Shown: positions 15,968-25,611, counted from the first letter of the stretch. The stretch is DNA of 64,000 nt from Streptomyces sp. NBC_00576 (GCF_036345175.1 NZ_CP107780.1:5828001-5892000); one strand, 5' to 3'. The notes: generated from the sequence alone by a model not told the origin. A program made the numbers and translations.

Positions 15968-18310
15968 TCACACCACAGCGCCTGAATCCCGCGCCCGCCC
16001 GCGTCGCTCCAGCGGACTGCGCGCCCCGCTGTCCTTGCTGCGCCTGGGGCGCACTGGCGGCGCCGGGCGGCTGCCCTCAAGCTGCACGGCGATCGGCACG
16101 GCGGTGAACACCGTCGATGCCATACCGATCACCACGCCGGCGATCAGCGCCACGGAGAAGTCCGCGAGCGAGTCACCGCCGAGCACGGCCAGGGCTGCCA
16201 GGATGAACAGCGCGCCCATACCGGTGTTCACAGTGCGCGGCAGCGTCTGGATGACGGCCTTGTTCGCGGTGGTTTCCAGGTCCGCCGCCGGATCGCGGCG
16301 GCGCGCCTCGCGCACCCGGTCGAAGACGACGACGGTGTCATTGACGGAGTACCCGATGACCGTGAGCAGGGCCGCCAGGAAGACGCTGTCGACGGGCTTG
16401 CCGAGCCAGGCGAACAGGCCCACCACAAGCAGCACGTCGTGCATCATGGCCGACACCGCCGCGGCGGCGAACGTCCACCGGAACCGCACGCTGAGGTAGA
16501 TCAGCTGGGTCGCGACGGCGATGCCGAGCGCGATGAGCGCGTGCCGGCGCAGCTCGTCGCCGAGGCTCGGGCCGATCAGCTCGTCCCGCTCGACGGTGAC
16601 CTCACCGCCCTCCTTCGCCAGCGCCGTTCTGATCGTGTGCTGCTGGTCGTTGCTCAGCTCGCCAGTGCGTACCGAGATGTCCCCGTCCCCCGACTCCTGC
16701 ACCACCGCGCGCGGGAACCCGGCGTCCGTGACCGCCGTACGTGCTGCGTCCACGTCCACGGGCCTGCTGGTGCTGTACTCCACCAGGCGCCCGCCGGTGA
16801 ACTCCACCCCGAACTCCAGGCCGCGCAGGCCGATTCCGGCGACGGCAACCACGATCAGTAGCGCGCTGACGCCGAGCCAGCGGCGCCGGTGGTGCACCAG
16901 GCGGGGTTTGCGGCGCGCGAGCCAGGCACGTACCCGGCCGGTGGAGGTGATCCCGGTCAGGCCGGGCCGGCCCCGCACGTAGCGGCGCCGGATCGCGAAG
17001 TCGGCGAGGACCCGGGTGATCACCAGGGCCGAGATCATCGAGACGAGGACACCGATGGAGAGCGTGACACCGAAGCCCTTGACGGGTCCGGTGGCGAAGA
17101 AGAAGAGCAGCCCTGCCGCGAGCAGCGTGGTCACATTCGAGTCGACGACCGCGCTCCATGCCTTGCTGAAGCCGATGCTCAGCGGCTTGTCCAGGCGCGC
17201 CGAGGCCGACTTCAGGGCGCGGGCTCCCAGGTACTCCTCGCGGGCACGCTCGAAGACCAGCACGTTCGCGTCCACCGCCATGCCGATCGCCAGGACGAAA
17301 CCAGCGAGTCCGGGCAGTGTCAGGGTCGCGCCCAGAGCGATCAGTACGGCGTAGGAGATCAGCCCGTACAGCGCGAGCGCGATGGTGGCCAGGGCGCCGA
17401 GGAGCCGGTAGACGACGATGATGAACAGCCCCGTCAGGGCGAGCCCGATGATCGCGGCCTGGGTGCTGGCGGCGATGGCATCGGCACCGAGCGTGGGGCC
17501 GACGGTGCGCTGCTCCACGACCTCTACGGGCACCGGCAGCGCACCGCCCTTGACGAGCGCGGCCAGATCGCGGGCCTCTTCCCGGCCGAAGCCGCCGGTG
17601 ATCTGCGTGGAGCCGCCGGAGATGCCGACCTGGCACGCCACATCCGCGTTCACGCCGGGCGCCGAGAGGACCTTGCCGTCCAGGACGATGGCGACGCGCC
17701 GCTCGGGGGCGCCCTGCGGGGCACAGGCCGCCGCACCGGTGACCCGTGCCCAGTCCTTGCCTGCCTGCCCGCGGAAGGTGAGGTTGACCATCCAGCCCGA
17801 CATCTTCTGCTGGTCGAGCACCGCCTCGGCGTCCTTGACGCCCTCGCCGGTGAGGACGGTGGGCCCGAGCTTGAGGAACGCCCCCTCTTGGTCGGGGTCG
17901 GCCAGGGTGCGCGAGCCGTCCTTGGCCGGCTTCCCCTTGTTTTCGTCCTGCTTGTCCGTCGCGCCCTGCACCGGGTGGACGGTCAACTGCGCGGTGCGGC
18001 CGATGACTTCGGCGGCCTCGCGCGGGTCCTGTACGCCGGGCAGCTCGACGAAGATCCGCTGCTGTCCGGACCGGTACAGGCTCGGCTCGGACATGCCGAG
18101 CGCGTCGACCCGCTGGCGGAGCACCTCCAGGGCCCGCTGGGTCGATTCGGCATTGGCCTTGACGAGGGGTGAATCCTTGGTCTCCAGGACGATCTGGGTG
18201 CCGCCGCGCAGGTCGAGGCCGAGGCGGGCGGACTGGGTGAGAGCGAAGAAGAGCGAGGCGGCGATCACACCTAGGGCGACGATCGCCCGCCACATGGGCG
18301 CGCGAGACAT
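15968..18310 (-). CDS. secDF: SecDF fusion, protein-export accessory channel
   Basis: The product has 780 residues from ATG 18310 (GGAGAA upstream). The SecD half has a first membrane helix, the periplasmic-type domain starting LGLDLRGGTQIVLE and five clustered helices with GMAVDANVLVFER. The SecF half repeats the scheme with LEFGVEFTGGRLVEYSTSRP and VIGYSVNDTVVVFDRVRE. Both RND-type D4/D5 regions carry their Asp residues. SecDF uses the proton gradient to help pull secreted proteins through SecYEG. Streptomyces usually keep separate housekeeping secD and secF genes, so this fused copy looks like a second, accessory version. It lies in an islet bounded by tRNA-derived repeats, with a small exported protein gene upstream. 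Confidence 0.92.
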   Translation of the reverse strand: MSRAPMWRAIVALGVIAASLFFALTQSARLGLDLRGGTQIVLETKDSPLVKANAESTQRALEVLRQRVDALGMSEPSLYRSGQQRIFVELPGVQDPREAAEVIGRTAQLTVHPVQGATDKQDENKGKPAKDGSRTLADPDQEGAFLKLGPTVLTGEGVKDAEAVLDQQKMSGWMVNLTFRGQAGKDWARVTGAAACAPQGAPERRVAIVLDGKVLSAPGVNADVACQVGISGGSTQITGGFGREEARDLAALVKGGALPVPVEVVEQRTVGPTLGADAIAASTQAAIIGLALTGLFIIVVYRLLGALATIALALYGLISYAVLIALGATLTLPGLAGFVLAIGMAVDANVLVFERAREEYLGARALKSASARLDKPLSIGFSKAWSAVVDSNVTTLLAAGLLFFFATGPVKGFGVTLSIGVLVSMISALVITRVLADFAIRRRYVRGRPGLTGITSTGRVRAWLARRKPRLVHHRRRWLGVSALLIVVAVAGIGLRGLEFGVEFTGGRLVEYSTSRPVDVDAARTAVTDAGFPRAVVQESGDGDISVRTGELSNDQQHTIRTALAKEGGEVTVERDELIGPSLGDELRRHALIALGIAVATQLIYLSVRFRWTFAAAAVSAMMHDVLLVVGLFAWLGKPVDSVFLAALLTVIGYSVNDTVVVFDRVREARRRDPAADLETTANKAVIQTLPRTVNTGMGALFILAALAVLGGDSLADFSVALIAGVVIGMASTVFTAVPIAVQLEGSRPAPPVRPRRSKDSGARSPLERRGRARDSGAVV

Positions 18311-18372
18311 GAGTTCTCCACGATGGGCAGGCAGACGGAGTCGACGTCTGCCCCGGGCGCGGAGGCGAACGG

Positions 18373-18777
18373 TCAGGCGTCGATACGGACTTCGGTGCTC
18401 CATCGGGACGGCGGGCCGCGCGGGCGATACGCGTGGGCGCCCCGGCTCGCTCCTGCAGCCGCGGCCGCCACGGCCACGGCGGGGCCACCGACAGCGCGGT
18501 GCGGGGCTGCGTCCCCGGCGCCAGGACCCAGGAAGGGGTGGTACGGGTACGGCACGGCGTCGGCGTGGCCGAGCACGGAGTGCGCCACGGTGACGGGTCG
18601 CTGCGCGTCGGTGGTCGCGGACGCCTGCGCGGTCGCCGCCGCGGCCGTGCCCGTCGAGGACGGGCGGGACGTCGGCATCGCCTTGGCCGACACCGGCAGG
18701 AGGAAGGTCAGGACCGCGAGCAGCGCGGAGAGCACGACGGCGGCCGGGCGCGTCGGGTGTGCGCGGTGCTGCTGCAC
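18373..18777 (-). CDS. small hypothetical protein with signal or membrane segment, upstream of secDF
   Basis: The product has 134 residues starting with a basic leader and a hydrophobic stretch (AAVVLSALLAVLTFLLPVSA), then an Ala/Thr/Ser-rich region, HADAVPYPYHPF and a second hydrophobic Ala/Val stretch before a basic tail. Two membrane crossings or a cleaved signal plus one crossing are possible. It ends 62 bases before secDF on the same strand, so co-transcription is likely. I do not recognise the family. Confidence 0.55.
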   Translation of the reverse strand: MQQHRAHPTRPAAVVLSALLAVLTFLLPVSAKAMPTSRPSSTGTAAAATAQASATTDAQRPVTVAHSVLGHADAVPYPYHPFLGPGAGDAAPHRAVGGPAVAVAAAAAGASRGAHAYRPRGPPSRWSTEVRIDA

Positions 18778-18926
18778 GCCTCTTGCCCCCCGGTCAAGTC
18801 GTCGTACGGAGTCAGCAGTTGAGCACTGTGAGCCGACGGCTCGGCTCGTCCGGCCGTCAGTGACACGAACGCCGTCGGGCGTCCGGAGGTTCCCGACTCA
18901 CGCAGGAATGTTGCTGCCGGCGGGGT

Positions 18927-19065
18927 GCGTATCGAGCCATTGCTTCCGGACCGGGTCCCGCAGCGGGGCTGGTGATCGAGGCGATCGCGTGGAAGTGCCA
19001 CACCGGATCGCCCTGGCACGACCTGCCGCCAGAGTTCGGGCCGTGGAAGGGTGTGCATCGATGAC
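18927..19065 (+). pseudogene. fragment of an IS5-family transposase N-terminus
   Basis: One frame gives VRIEPLLPDRVPQRGW and, after a stop and a frame change, LVIEAIAWKCHTGSPWHDLP then PEFGPWKGVHR. These are the signature N-terminal blocks of IS5-type transposases (W.RI.PLLP, I.AI.WK.RTGSPWRDLP). No catalytic domain or terminal repeats are visible, so it is a decayed remnant. From 19066 to 19409 nothing else is recognisable. Confidence 0.65.
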
Positions 19066-19409
19066 GGTGTTCCGTCCGCCCGCTGGATCGTGGCCAGGCG
19101 CTCGTGCCGTACGCGGATGTCGGCGATGCACTCCTCGCCGGGAAGGCAGATGTGCTCTCTCGGCGGCTTGATGCATGTCTTGCCGACTACCTTTCACCCT
19201 TGGTTGTCCTGGTCGCCGAGCGGCACCTGTCTCAGTGGAGTACTGGCCACCGTCCGTGATCGGCAGTCGGGGGCTGGTGGGAGCCCGTCCAGGCACCACG
19301 ATCCGCAGCGACGGGCCACGGGCGGCGCGCCAGATCCGGCGACAACTCTCCGTACGTTTGCCGGCGCTCGCCGGGAGGTCACTTCCAGCGGCGAGCCGCC
19401 CCCCGCTCG

Positions 19410-19639
19410 GGCGCCACCCTCACGCACACGATGGTTCGCGCGGCCAGGTCCTCCGAGACCGCCGCGCTGATCTATCAGCACTCCGACGAGAACGGCAGCA
19501 CGAGGTCGCGGCCGGCTTTGACGGCTTGGTGCACACCGAGCATGCGAAGCGCCGCAGGGACGACCCCGCGCACCACAACGAGGAGGCTGCAAGAGAGCTA
19601 ATGGTGCGGTTGTGGTGCGCACCTAGCCCACCGGTCTAG
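19410..19639 (+). pseudogene. C-terminal relic of a phage-type tyrosine integrase
   Basis: The first frame gives GATLTHTMVRAARSS then ETAALIYQHSDE; a single-base deletion near 19490 shifts to ERQHEVAAGFDGLVHTEHAK and ends VRLWCAPSPPV at TAG 19637. This matches the C-terminus of actinobacterial tyrosine integrases, including the region around the catalytic Tyr (AALIYQH). The Arg-His catalytic part is missing. The stop is 10 bases before the hairpin of att-like copy 2, the usual position of int next to attP. Confidence 0.7.
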
Positions 19640-19648
19640 ACAACAAAG

Positions 19649-19852
19649 AACCCCCGGGTCTCTGACCTGGGGGTTCGCATGGAGCGGGTGACGAGAATCG
19701 AACTCGCACTCTCAGCTTGGGAAGCTACGGCGCCTGGGGAGGTGTGTGCCTTCTGAACTGGGACCATGTGTTTTTGGCTGGCGTTCGGGAGCGCGCGATC
19801 GCACCGCTGTTGACCGTGGTTCTCCGGTCTTAAGGGCACGCTATGGGCACGG
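19649..19852. repeat. att-like copy 2: hairpin, 3' half of tRNA-Gly(CCC) and right arm
   Basis: The hairpin (AACCCCC...GGGGGTT, 19649-19675) precedes 43 bases identical to the tRNA-Gly 3' half (19684-19726). Next is ACGGCG and, 108 bases after GAAGCT, the arm motif GGGCACGCTATGGGCAC starting at 19834. CTAGACAACAAA just before the hairpin is shared with copy 3. From 19853 to 20278 I find no supportable gene. Confidence 0.88.
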
Positions 19853-20278
19853 CGCTGTGATGGATGAGCCGATGGTGGTCGGGGAGGTGCCTTCGAGGCT
19901 CGAGAGGGCTCAGCGCACAGGAAAACTGAGCGGGGCATCGCGACCGCACACACGGCCACGGGACATCGGCATGTGCGGGTTGATGGCGGCGGCGATGCTG
20001 ATGAGGACCGGTGCCAAGGGTCGACGATCTATCGACGTCACCCCAGGTCTTCCGAAGGCGCCTGCCTCACCCGTTCCGCCGGGCTCAGGCCACCTCCGTC
20101 GTCACGTCCTCGCGGTTGTCGTTGGTTCCGTGTGCAAGCGCCTGGATCGAGGTCTGGTCGAACCGGAACGGAGGCGGCCAGTCCAGCAGGGGATGAGTTG
20201 GGTCTGCGCGGCCGGTGTTGCCACCGACATCGGCAAGCTGATCACTGCCGCCCAGGCACGGCATCAGCGCAGGGACCA

Positions 20279-22621
20279 CTATTCGGTCCGCAGGGCGGTG
20301 GCGGTGCGGACCCTGGCGGCCCAACTCGCGGGCAGCAGCGCGCCCAGGACGGCGATGAGCAGGCCGCCCAGGACCAGCAGGGCCAGTTCGGCCGCGTGGT
20401 AGACGGCGAGTACGGAGTCGGGGAGGTCGAGGCCGGCGCTGTGGCCCATGGCGGGGATGACCCAGCCGTGCAGGGTGATGCCGAGCGGAACTCCCAGGGC
20501 GCCGCCGGCCAGTCCGGTCACGATGACGGAGGTGACGACCATCGTGATCACCTGTCGGGGGGTCATGCCCAGGGCTTTGTGGACGCCGAGTTCCCGCACG
20601 CGTTCGCGCGTGTCGAGAACGACCGCGTTGAGCACACCCAGCGCGGCGACGGCGACGAGCATCAGCGTCAGGAGCGCGGACAGTGCGTTCAGGGTGACGA
20701 CCATGTCGCTGCCGCCTTCGGCCTGGCCGATCCGGGCGGTGACCCCCAGCGGTTTCAGGCTCTTGTTCAGCGCGTCGACGTAAGTGGCCATGTCGGTACC
20801 GGATTTCACCACGATGTGTTGTGTGGTGTCCGTCAGGTCGGGGTGCGCGGGTGCGAGCGTCGTGTCGTCGGTGAACACCTGCATGCCGTCGTTGCGGGGG
20901 TCGAGGACCTCGCCGACGATCCGGACCGTGACCGCCTTGCCCAGGCCGTCGAGAGTGACGGTGTCCCCGATGTGCGTATCCGTGGAGGTGAGGAAGCCGG
21001 TGGGCACCACCGCCTCGCCGGACTTGGCGATCCACCGGCCAGAGACCATGGTGTAGCCGCCCCAGGAGGCGTCGCCGGTGAAGGCGACGACCGCGGTGGT
21101 GCCGGCGACGCCGGGGACGGTGGCCCGGGCTGTCGCGGTGCTGTAGTAGGTCCGGGTCGCGGGCTGGGCGTCGATCGCGGCGGCGACGGCGGCCGGATCG
21201 GGCTCGGTGCGGGTCGCGCCGATCGGACCGTCGGGGCCGGGTTCCGGCAGCGGTGCGGCGACGGTGACGTCGGCGGTGTCGTGGGCTTTGGCCTTCGTCA
21301 CCGCGGCGAGCGATGCCCCCATGCCGACGGTGAAGGTGATGGCGGCGGCGCCGAACAGGACCGCCGTTCCCATACTCAGGGCACGGGCGGGGCGGGCGAA
21401 GGAGCGGGTCAGCCCCAGGGCGATCGGCCGGGACAGGGGGAGCCGTCCGGCCAGGCGTGCCGCCCACCGGCCGCGGTCCGTCCGCGCGGTACGCCCGACG
21501 GCGAGCGCGTCGACCGTGCGCAGGCGTCCGGCCCGCCAGGCACTCGCCCACGCGGTCGCCACGACCAGGCCGAGTACGCCGGCGATCACGGCCGCGTCGA
21601 CCCAGGGGGCGACGGCCAGGGAGGTGGTGCCGTAGACGTCCTCGGTCTCGGACATCACCGGTACGGCCAGCAGGTGGCCCGCGAGGACGCCGAGTGCCGT
21701 GCCGACCGCCGCCGGGATCAGGGCCTGGCCCACGTAGGCGCGCACGACCTGCGCCGGGGTGAAGCCGATGGCCTTGAGGATGCCGATCCGGCGCAGCCCC
21801 GCACCCACGGTGCCGGCGACCACGTTGCCCACGATGAGGACCGACATGACCAGGCCCAGGACGCCGAACGCGAGGAGGAACGGTACGTACAGCGCGGTGT
21901 CGCGCTCGGCGGACGCCCTGACAGTGAGCCAGGACTGCGTCCCCGTCACCGCCTTGACTCCCGCTGTCACGGCCTTGCGGCCTGCCGAGACCCGTGCGGC
22001 CGTGTCGGCGGCGGTGAAGCGGTAGAGCATCTGGTAGCTGCCGGGGCGGTCGGGCGTGGTGAGCTCGGTGACCTGGGACGGTGTCACCCACGCGTCGGCG
22101 CTCCCGGTGACCGAGCGGGCCGCGCCGACCACCTTCAGGGGGCCACCGGGCAGGCCGGGGAAGGCGAGTTCGAGACCGAGGGTCGGAATCAGCGAGGCGT
22201 CCGTGTTCAGCACGATCTCGCCGGGACGAGTGGCCCAGCGCCCGGCGGTCAGCGTGAGGTCGTCGACCGCTCCGTCGTGATCGGCGCGGCCGACGACGGC
22301 CATCGGCCACGCGTCCGCGCCGCCGCGGAGGCGTGGGGTGACCGACACCGCGCGGAACGGGCCCACCGCAGCCGCCACCCCGTCGGCGCGCCCGGTCACC
22401 TTCACCTGCTCGGCGCTGGTGCGGGCGGCGTCGAAGTCGACGGACAGGTGCGCGCCGTGCTGTCGGGCGAAGGCGTCGTCGAACGGCGCGCCGGAGACCC
22501 CCAGCAACGAGCCTCCCAGGACGGACGCGGCGACCGCCATCATCGCGGTCAGGCCGATCACCAGCGTCTGCACCCGGCGTCTTCCCACGCCCGAGCGCAC
22601 CACCCGGCCCAGCGCGCTCAT
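20279..22621 (-). CDS. FtsX/MacB-type ABC transporter permease
   Basis: The product has 780 residues whose start overlaps the ATPase stop by 4 bases. A first membrane helix (VQTLVIGLTAMMAVAASVLG) is followed by a large extracytoplasmic domain. Then come three helices around residues 260-400, a second extracytoplasmic domain and three final helices ending at LLPASWAARVRTATALRTE. Two FtsX domains with RIGILKAIGFTP and RELGVHKALGMTP coupling motifs are visible. Such transporters usually remove antimicrobial peptides or lipids or transmit mechanical work, not classical import. The divergent two-component system suggests inducible export in response to an envelope-acting compound. Confidence 0.88.
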   Translation of the reverse strand: MSALGRVVRSGVGRRRVQTLVIGLTAMMAVAASVLGGSLLGVSGAPFDDAFARQHGAHLSVDFDAARTSAEQVKVTGRADGVAAAVGPFRAVSVTPRLRGGADAWPMAVVGRADHDGAVDDLTLTAGRWATRPGEIVLNTDASLIPTLGLELAFPGLPGGPLKVVGAARSVTGSADAWVTPSQVTELTTPDRPGSYQMLYRFTAADTAARVSAGRKAVTAGVKAVTGTQSWLTVRASAERDTALYVPFLLAFGVLGLVMSVLIVGNVVAGTVGAGLRRIGILKAIGFTPAQVVRAYVGQALIPAAVGTALGVLAGHLLAVPVMSETEDVYGTTSLAVAPWVDAAVIAGVLGLVVATAWASAWRAGRLRTVDALAVGRTARTDRGRWAARLAGRLPLSRPIALGLTRSFARPARALSMGTAVLFGAAAITFTVGMGASLAAVTKAKAHDTADVTVAAPLPEPGPDGPIGATRTEPDPAAVAAAIDAQPATRTYYSTATARATVPGVAGTTAVVAFTGDASWGGYTMVSGRWIAKSGEAVVPTGFLTSTDTHIGDTVTLDGLGKAVTVRIVGEVLDPRNDGMQVFTDDTTLAPAHPDLTDTTQHIVVKSGTDMATYVDALNKSLKPLGVTARIGQAEGGSDMVVTLNALSALLTLMLVAVAALGVLNAVVLDTRERVRELGVHKALGMTPRQVITMVVTSVIVTGLAGGALGVPLGITLHGWVIPAMGHSAGLDLPDSVLAVYHAAELALLVLGGLLIAVLGALLPASWAARVRTATALRTE

Positions 22622-23310
22622 CGAGCCACCTCCGCGCTGACGTCCTCGGCGATCCGGCCGTCGACGATCCGCAGCGTGCGGTCGGTGCACGAGCGGGCCA
22701 GAGCGAGATCGTGCGTGACGACGACCAGGGTCTGGCCCTCGGCGTTGAGGTCCCTGAGCAGGCGACTGACGTCCTGACCCGCGGCCGTGTCGAGCGCGCC
22801 GGTGGGTTCGTCCGCCAGGATCAGCGGCGGCCGGTTCATCAACGCCCTGGCCACGGCGACGCGTTGACGTTCACCACCCGACAACCGCCCTGGGTAGGCG
22901 TGGGCATGCCGGTCGATGCCGAGGGTTTCGAGCAGTTCCGCGGCCCGCCGATGCGCGTCGTCCCGGGCTGTGCCGGCCAGCTGCGCGGGAAGCGCGACGT
23001 TGTCCGCGACGGTCAGGTCGTCGAGCAGGTTGAAGAACTGGAAGACCATGCCGATCTTGGAGCACCGGTAGCGGGCCGCCGCCGCCTCGCCCAACCGGTC
23101 GACCCGTACGCCGTCCACGGTGACGGTCCCTGTGTCCGGCCGGTCCAGGCCCGCGATCAGGTTGAGCAGCGTGGACTTGCCGCTCCCTGAGGGCCCGAGG
23201 ATCGCTACGGCCTCACCGGGCCGCACGGTCAACGACGCCTCCCGCAGTGCGGGCGGTCCGTCATCGTATCTGCGGCTCACGTCGCACAGTTCGATCACCG
23301 GCTCAGTCAT
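22618..23310 (-). CDS. ABC transporter ATP-binding protein (MacB/LolD type)
   Basis: The product has 230 residues: Walker A GPSGSGKSTLLN, Q-loop GMVFQFFNLL, signature LSGGERQRVAVARAL, Walker B LILADEPTGALD and switch His in VVVTHDLAL. It forms a transcriptional and translational unit with the permease. The promoter region is shared with the divergent histidine kinase gene (23311-23518). Confidence 0.93.
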   Translation of the reverse strand: MTEPVIELCDVSRRYDDGPPALREASLTVRPGEAVAILGPSGSGKSTLLNLIAGLDRPDTGTVTVDGVRVDRLGEAAAARYRCSKIGMVFQFFNLLDDLTVADNVALPAQLAGTARDDAHRRAAELLETLGIDRHAHAYPGRLSGGERQRVAVARALMNRPPLILADEPTGALDTAAGQDVSRLLRDLNAEGQTLVVVTHDLALARSCTDRTLRIVDGRIAEDVSAEVAR

Positions 23311-23518
23311 GAAGGGCTCCTAGGGTCCGCGCATCTGGCGCCCTGGACGCTAGGCGGCCTCCTGCCCCGGACACGTCCTTCGCCCGAGCTGTTTCCGGTC
23401 CTCCGACGGAACGAGGATCCTGCGGGTGTCCTCCCTGAGATGTAGTCGGCTGATGTACGCGGTGTGCGAGGAGTGATAGCAGAGATGGATCCCACGAGGA
23501 CGGGAGGACAGCGAGAAT

Positions 23519-24820
23519 GTGCCGGTGACGAACGGGACGACGGCGGTGGACCGGCTGCGAGAGGCAGCCCGCCATGCGCTGCGCCCGACCGGACCGGCGC
23601 CGAAACTCACCCGGCGCAGCTGGCAGTTCGACCTGGTCGTGGCAGTGGCCTTCGCCGTCAGCACCGTGTACTACGCCAACGATGTCGCCGACAATCAGAT
23701 TCGCGAGGTCCTCCCCGGTGTGGGCATGGCGATCCACCCGTCGGGAACGGGTGCGCGGGTCGCCCTGAGCGTCCTCGCGCTCGTCACCTCGGGTGCCCTT
23801 GTATGGCGCCGCCGCTACCCGCTCGCCGTGCTGTTCATCGTGACCGGCGCAGCGCTGCTGACCCCGGAGGACGTTGCGCGGCTGACCTTCTACCCCCTCG
23901 TCGTCGCCGTCTACAGCGCCGCGGCCTACAGCCCCTACAGGATTCCCACGCTGGCGGCCGTGCCGACGGCAGTCCTCCTGATCTATACGGCGGGTGCCTC
24001 GACCACCCACGTCTACCCGTATCAACCGGGCATCGTTCCGAACGAGTACGTGGTCCTGTGGGTCCTCGGGCCGCTGGCGATGGCCGCCAACGGCCTGCGC
24101 ACCTGGCGGGTGCGTACCGACGAGGGCCACGCGCGGCTGACCGCCGTGGAACGCGAGCAGGCGGAGTCGCTGCGTCGCGCCGTCGATGAGGAGCGCGCCA
24201 GAATCGCCCGCGAACTGCACGACGTCGTCACCCACAATGTCAGCGTCATGGTCATCCAGGCCGGCGCCGCTCGCAGGGTCATGAGAGCCGTCCCCGACGA
24301 GGCCGACGAGGCACTGCTCGCCGTCGAGGCGAGCGGGCGGGCCGCCATGACCGAGCTGCGTCACGTCATGGGGCTGCTCACCATGGACAGCGGCGACCAG
24401 GATGCGCCCCGCGCCGAGAACCTGACCCCACAACCAGGTCTGGAGCAACTGGAAACACTCATCGGGCGGGTCCGAGACACCGGCCTTCCGGTCGACCTGA
24501 AGATCACCGGAGCGGCCCGCACCATGCCACCTGGCATCGGCCTCACCGCCTACCGCGTGGTCCAGGAGGCACTGACCAACACGGTCAAACACGCGTCCGG
24601 GGCGCATGCCACGGTCTCCGTCGAGTACGCCCCCGACCGGCTGCGGGTGGAAGTCTCCGACACCGGCGGCCCTCCGGGCCCGGGCGCGGCCACCGGAAAC
24701 GGCCGCGGACTGCTCGGCCTGCGCGAGCGCCTCTCCGTCTACGACGGAACCCTGCAGACCGGCCGGCGCCTCACCGGCGGCTACCGTGTCGAAGCACTCA
24801 TCCCCCTGGAGGCACCGTGA
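23519..24820 (+). CDS. sensor histidine kinase of the NarL/DesK class
   Basis: The GTG at 23519 follows GGGAGGA by 10 bases; 433 residues. The N-terminal half has about four to five membrane helices with no large sensor domain. A HisKA_3 dimerisation domain carries H234 in ARELHDVVTHNVSVMV. The HATPase domain has the N box (EALTNTVKHA) and a G box (GNGRGLLGLRERL). Small extracytoplasmic loops suggest intramembrane sensing, typical of systems guarding the envelope. It is coupled to the response regulator by a GTGA overlap. Confidence 0.9.
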   Translation: MPVTNGTTAVDRLREAARHALRPTGPAPKLTRRSWQFDLVVAVAFAVSTVYYANDVADNQIREVLPGVGMAIHPSGTGARVALSVLALVTSGALVWRRRYPLAVLFIVTGAALLTPEDVARLTFYPLVVAVYSAAAYSPYRIPTLAAVPTAVLLIYTAGASTTHVYPYQPGIVPNEYVVLWVLGPLAMAANGLRTWRVRTDEGHARLTAVEREQAESLRRAVDEERARIARELHDVVTHNVSVMVIQAGAARRVMRAVPDEADEALLAVEASGRAAMTELRHVMGLLTMDSGDQDAPRAENLTPQPGLEQLETLIGRVRDTGLPVDLKITGAARTMPPGIGLTAYRVVQEALTNTVKHASGAHATVSVEYAPDRLRVEVSDTGGPPGPGAATGNGRGLLGLRERLSVYDGTLQTGRRLTGGYRVEALIPLEAP

Positions 24821-25527
24821 CCGAGCCGCCGCTGCGCGTGGTGCTCGCCGACGACCAGACCCTGGTCCGCTCCGGATTCCGGATGATCCTGCGCTCCGGC
24901 GGCATCAAGGTGGTCGCCGAGGCCACCGACGGGTTCGAAGCCGTCGACGCGGTCCGTCGTACCCGGCCCGATGTGGTCCTGATGGACGTCCGGATGCCCG
25001 AGATGGACGGCCTGGAGGCGACCCGCCGCATTCTCACCGGCACTCCGGGCGAACCCCGCGTCATCATCCTGACCACCTTCGACCTCGACCAGTACGTCTA
25101 CGCGGCACTCTCAGCCGGCGCCAGCGGCTTCCTCCTCAAGGACGTCACCCCCGAGCAGCTGATCTCCGCGGTCCACACGATCCGCTCCGGCGACGCCCTG
25201 CTCGCACCGGCCGTCACCCGCCGCCTGGTCGAGCGATTCACGCGACAGGACGGCCATGACGGCCAGACCATCGCGATCCACCGCGACCTCGCCTCGCTCA
25301 CCCCGCGCGAACGTGAAGTCCTGGGCCTGATGGCCCAAGGGCTGAGCAACGTCGAAGTCGCCGACCGCCTGCACCTGGCCGAGACGACCGTCAAAACCCA
25401 CGTCTCCCGCATCCTCGCCAAGCTCCAACTGCGTGATCGCGTCCAGGCCGTCATCGCCGCCTACGAGACAGGGCTGGTCAGCGTGGGCAGGCAGGAGCCC
25501 GTGGTTCCGTCCGCCGAGCACCCATGA
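24817..25527 (+). CDS. LuxR/NarL-family response regulator
   Basis: The product has 236 residues. The receiver domain carries the acidic pair DD near residue 12, phospho-acceptor D57 (VVLMDVRMP) and Lys in GFLLKD. The C-terminal LuxR helix-turn-helix is LTPREREVLGLMAQGLSNVE then VADRLHLAETTVKTHVSRIL. It is partnered with the kinase before it and likely activates the divergent ABC genes. No obvious operator could be picked out by eye. Confidence 0.92.
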   Translation: MTEPPLRVVLADDQTLVRSGFRMILRSGGIKVVAEATDGFEAVDAVRRTRPDVVLMDVRMPEMDGLEATRRILTGTPGEPRVIILTTFDLDQYVYAALSAGASGFLLKDVTPEQLISAVHTIRSGDALLAPAVTRRLVERFTRQDGHDGQTIAIHRDLASLTPREREVLGLMAQGLSNVEVADRLHLAETTVKTHVSRILAKLQLRDRVQAVIAAYETGLVSVGRQEPVVPSAEHP

Positions 25528-25611
25528 ACCGCCCTGTGGACAGCACCACGTGGGTGTAGGACCGGCCTGCGGTTCTTGACAGTCATGGCAGGTTCCGCGT
25601 CACGTGGACGC

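Noticed and set aside
19631..19645. GGTCTAGACA before att copy 2 and GGACTAGACA before copy 3 as DasR sites
   Set aside because: They belong to a longer conserved block (CTAGACAACAAA) of the repeat, with no promoter-bearing gene downstream, and the dre symmetry is incomplete.
19853..20278. Minus-strand frame DPTHPLLDWPPPFRFDQT after the permease
   Set aside because: It runs past the permease stop in another frame, with no start or ribosome site and no known family.
19973..22777. 934-codon open frame on the plus strand opposite the other permease
   Set aside because: It is low-complexity (Gly/Arg/Asp/His) and lacks motifs; the minus-strand permease and ATPase account for the region.
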